The translations under genes were made by a program, and so were the position numbers. From NCBI GenBank assembly GCA_029202545.1, contig CP119311.1, positions 3,472,001 to 3,536,000 of the forward strand: a DNA stretch of 64,000 nt. The letters run 5' to 3'. A model generated the notes under the pieces. That model saw only the letters and a list, made by a program, of their open reading frames with translations, was not told the DNA's origin and searched no databases. Source of the DNA: Candidatus Pseudobacter hemicellulosilyticus. GTDB lineage: Bacteria; Bacteroidota; Bacteroidia; Chitinophagales; Chitinophagaceae. Shown here piece after piece: positions 61,955 through 64,000 of this stretch. The first letter of the stretch is position 1, and the number at the start of each line of letters is the position of its first letter.

Positions 61955-62477
61955 ATGAAAGCGATTATTTTTTTTATGCTGCTATGGCCGGTTTGTGGCG
62001 CCCTGGCACATGAAGGTGGAACTGCTACGGGCAAGAACCCGTCCATAGCTGATACAACTGGTCTTGGCAGGCCGGCAGTTTTTTCCCTGACCAGCCCGGA
62101 CGGTACAGTATACAACAGCGGGGATTTAAAAGGAAAAGTCCTGGTGCTTGATTTCTGGGCTACCTGGTGTGCGCCCTGCCGCAAGCTGACCCATGAAATG
62201 GACAGCCTGCTGACAGCTTATCATCAAAAGAAAGATTTTTTGATGATCGGGGTGGATTATCGGGAAACCAATACAGCCGCTGCTGCTGCCTACTGGAAAG
62301 AACAGGGGGTACCGGTTCCCGATGGCCGCTGATGCGGATGTATTCGGGAAATCCATCAAAGCCGGCAATCCTACTGTCCTGGTAATTGATAAAGCAGGCA
62401 TGGTGCGGGGCAGATGGGATAAGTATGGACCGGAGACGGCCAGGGAAGTGAAGCGGGCGGTGGATGAACTTTTATGA
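61955..62477 (+). pseudogene. TlpA-type thioredoxin, frameshifted
   Basis: The first frame encodes a signal peptide, a TlpA/ResA-like thioredoxin start (KVLVLDFWATWCAPCRKL, active-site CAPC) and ends GVPVPDGR at 62332. The missing C-terminal half continues in the next frame from 62322 (MAADADVFGKSIKAGNPTVL, VIDKAGMVRGRWDKYG) to the stop at 62477. Removing one C from the CCC at 62318-62320 restores a continuous 173-residue TlpA protein with the cis-Pro loop NPTVL. This is either a real inactivating or regulatory frameshift or a sequencing error. The intact copy would reduce disulfides in the periplasm or outer membrane. It precedes an intact thioredoxin gene by 27 bases. Confidence 0.88.
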
Positions 62478-62504
62478 AGGGAATGCTTACAATCATAAAC
62501 AACA

Positions 62505-63581
62505 ATGAAAATGAAATATACCATACTGATAGCAGCGCTTTTTTGCGGCGTTGCTGTATCTGCGCAGGAAAAGGAATCCGGACTGCAATTTGCTGCCCGG
62601 TATGCGCGACCCGGTATGACGTTCGGGAAAGAACCCTGGGAGAAGCAACTGAACAAACCGGTGCCTGCATTCCATTTTAATAAGGAACTGAACAGTACCG
62701 CTCTGAAGGGAAAAGTAGTGGTGCTTGATTTCTGGGCTACCTGGTGTATGGGTTGCCTGGTGGTATCTCATGGTATGGACTCGCTGCTGGTGAAGGAGAC
62801 CGATGCATACCGGGATGTGCAGATCATTGGCGTGAATACCAAGGAAAAAATGGTGGACAAAGGTTATAATGCGCATGACTACTGGAAGAAGACCGGCAAA
62901 GGTTTTCCGATGGTGGACGGCCCGGCGGCAGACTCCTGCGGCGCATCGGTCAGCAATGGTTTTCCTACGGTGATGGTAGTGGATGATAAAGGTATTATCC
63001 GTAAACGCTGGGATGGGGCAGGGCCGGCCACTGCCGGGGAAGTGAGGCTGGAAGTCTGGAAATACGCAGTGTATCCGCGCATAAAGGAGCTGCCGGCTTC
63101 CTGGGAAAATGTTCGTGTTTTCTTAGAAAAGAAGGACTGGCTGTCGGCCCTTTATTTTGCCGATGCGCTGCCGGAAAACTACGACAGCAATTCCGTATTG
63201 AAACTACAGGCCCTGCTGAGGGTGTCAGAAGAAAAAGCTGCCGGGTATGCGCAGTTGTTGTTGCAAAAAATGGATACATCGGCCCGCTACCACCAGCTGG
63301 GAACCCTGGCTGTTAAAGCTATTGCCGGATCTACCAGTATGAACCAGGAACTGGTGGAAACAGGGCTGGCCATCTATCGGAAACTGAGCAGGAGAAGGAC
63401 CGGTAATGATTTTGATCTGCTGGCGTACTGCAGTGAGCTGTATTGGAAATACAGTGTTATTCAAAAAACAACTGCCATGCAGCTGGCAGAACGGAGCAGG
63501 AACCTGATGGAGGAATTGAAGGGGAATACCCCGGCGGTGAAAGAACAACTGGATAGACTGGCTAAAGCCTTCGGTCAGTAA
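62505..63581 (+). CDS. Exported TlpA-like thioredoxin with C-terminal helical domain
   Basis: A 358-residue secreted thioredoxin-fold protein, signal peptide about 1-20 (ILIAALFCGVAVSAQ). The redox motif is CMGC in VLDFWATWCMGCLVVSHGMD, followed by the VNTKEKMVDKGYNAHDYWKK insert and the cis-Pro loop NGFPTVMVVDDKG. About 140 C-terminal residues (from WENVRVFLEKKDWLSALYF) form helices resembling TPR-like repeats, not found in ordinary TlpA. It is the last gene of the 18-kb cluster and likely supplies thiol-redox function to the neighbouring VCBS/DsbD-like proteins. Confidence 0.9.
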   Translation: MKMKYTILIAALFCGVAVSAQEKESGLQFAARYARPGMTFGKEPWEKQLNKPVPAFHFNKELNSTALKGKVVVLDFWATWCMGCLVVSHGMDSLLVKETDAYRDVQIIGVNTKEKMVDKGYNAHDYWKKTGKGFPMVDGPAADSCGASVSNGFPTVMVVDDKGIIRKRWDGAGPATAGEVRLEVWKYAVYPRIKELPASWENVRVFLEKKDWLSALYFADALPENYDSNSVLKLQALLRVSEEKAAGYAQLLLQKMDTSARYHQLGTLAVKAIAGSTSMNQELVETGLAIYRKLSRRRTGNDFDLLAYCSELYWKYSVIQKTTAMQLAERSRNLMEELKGNTPAVKEQLDRLAKAFGQ

Positions 63582-63622
63582 CGGGGGCAATATTTTTTTG
63601 GAGATGGGACAGAAGCGGGCGG

Positions 63623-64000
63623 TTATCTGCCTGCCTTCTCCCTGATCCGGTATACGCAGCGTTGTCCATCGGAAATGATATGCTGTACCCTGTCCACGTC
63701 AAAATCCTGGCCAATGAGCTGCTGGAAATTTTTCAGTTCAGCCCGGCAGAATCCCTGGCATTCCGTGGCGGCGGCACAGATGGGGCAATGATTTTCGACC
63801 AGGAAATACTCTTCGTTCTCTTTTTTCCAGGTGGCCATATAACCTTCCTCAGAGCGGATCTGGCTGAGCTTGTCCAGTCGCTGGTCTATGGAATCCATTC
63901 CGGCCATCGCCGTTTCATATCGTTGTAAGGTCTGCTTTTCTCTTTCGCTGATCAGCAGGTCCAGGGCATTTTCTCCCAATAGTTTTTTAACGGATTGCAG
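63623..64000 (-). CDS. SufR-like metal-binding transcriptional regulator, C-terminal part
   Basis: The frame runs off the right edge on the minus strand, so the N-terminal winged helix is not visible; 125 residues remain. The visible part has a helical dimerisation segment (DQRLDKLSQIRSEEGYM), then NHCPICAAATECQGFCRAEL and a late SDGQRCVYRI, giving a multi-cysteine pattern as in SufR and related COG2345 regulators that bind an Fe-S cluster. The gene is convergent with the TlpA gene, 41 bases away. Regulator identity is inferred from the C-terminal pattern only. Confidence 0.75.
   Translation of the reverse strand: MQSVKKLLGENALDLLISEREKQTLQRYETAMAGMDSIDQRLDKLSQIRSEEGYMATWKKENEEYFLVENHCPICAAATECQGFCRAELKNFQQLIGQDFDVDRVQHIISDGQRCVYRIREKAGR

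Overview
The window looks like a chromosomal segment of a Bacteroidota bacterium, most likely family Chitinophagaceae (Chitinophaga/Niastella-like). The evidence is two SusC/SusD outer-membrane import loci, each with an ECF sigma factor and a FecR-type anti-sigma factor, a lipoprotein TamA homologue (TamL) with TamB, DUF4843 and PKD-like lipoproteins, a GldF-GldG-type fused ABC permease, and weak or absent Shine-Dalgarno sequences. No tRNA, rRNA, insertion sequence, prophage or CRISPR array was seen.

Layout. (1) 1-9480 is a stress and DNA-maintenance neighbourhood: the 3' part of a LigD-type ligase, a separate LigD polymerase, a PLDc_N-like membrane protein, an FAD oxidoreductase, a YihY/BrkB membrane protein, a 50-residue Lmo0937-like membrane protein, two DUF4142 lipoproteins, a PA2169-type four-helix protein, Hsp20 and topoisomerase IB. 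A TPP riboswitch followed by a terminator lies on the minus strand upstream of topoisomerase IB, with no thiamine gene next to it. (2) 9484-20708 is envelope biogenesis: a PPOX-like protein, an AsmA-like anchored protein, the tamB-tamL operon (minus) and a class 3 lipase. (3) 20878-33440 is signalling and secreted protein: a small membrane protein, a 1967-residue poly-HAMP hybrid kinase, a response-regulator/kinase hybrid, an AHSA1-type protein and a 1254-residue TPR/DUF3857/transglutaminase protein. (4) 33563-40503 (minus) is a complete cell-surface signalling import operon: ECF sigma, FecR, SusC with STN domain, SusD. (5) 40816-45487 (minus) holds an outer-membrane beta-barrel receptor, a YeiH-type exporter and its LysR regulator. 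(6) 45593-63581 (plus) is an 18-kb unidirectional cluster: ECF sigma, FecR, SusC, SusD, DUF4843 and PKD-like lipoproteins, a VCBS-repeat protein with a DsbD-like tail, an ABC ATPase, a fused permease/GldG protein, a second VCBS-repeat protein and two TlpA-type thioredoxins, the first frameshifted. (7) The window ends in a truncated SufR-like regulator (minus).

The strongest unexplained signals are these. In both FecR-SusC intergenic regions there is an intrinsic terminator on the strand opposite to susC, which suggests paired cis-antisense small RNAs. There is an orphan TPP aptamer with terminator. The 18-kb SusCD/VCBS/ABC/TlpA cluster as a whole may be an undescribed extracytoplasmic import and redox-maturation system. 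No database search or folding programme was run; family names come from reading motifs.
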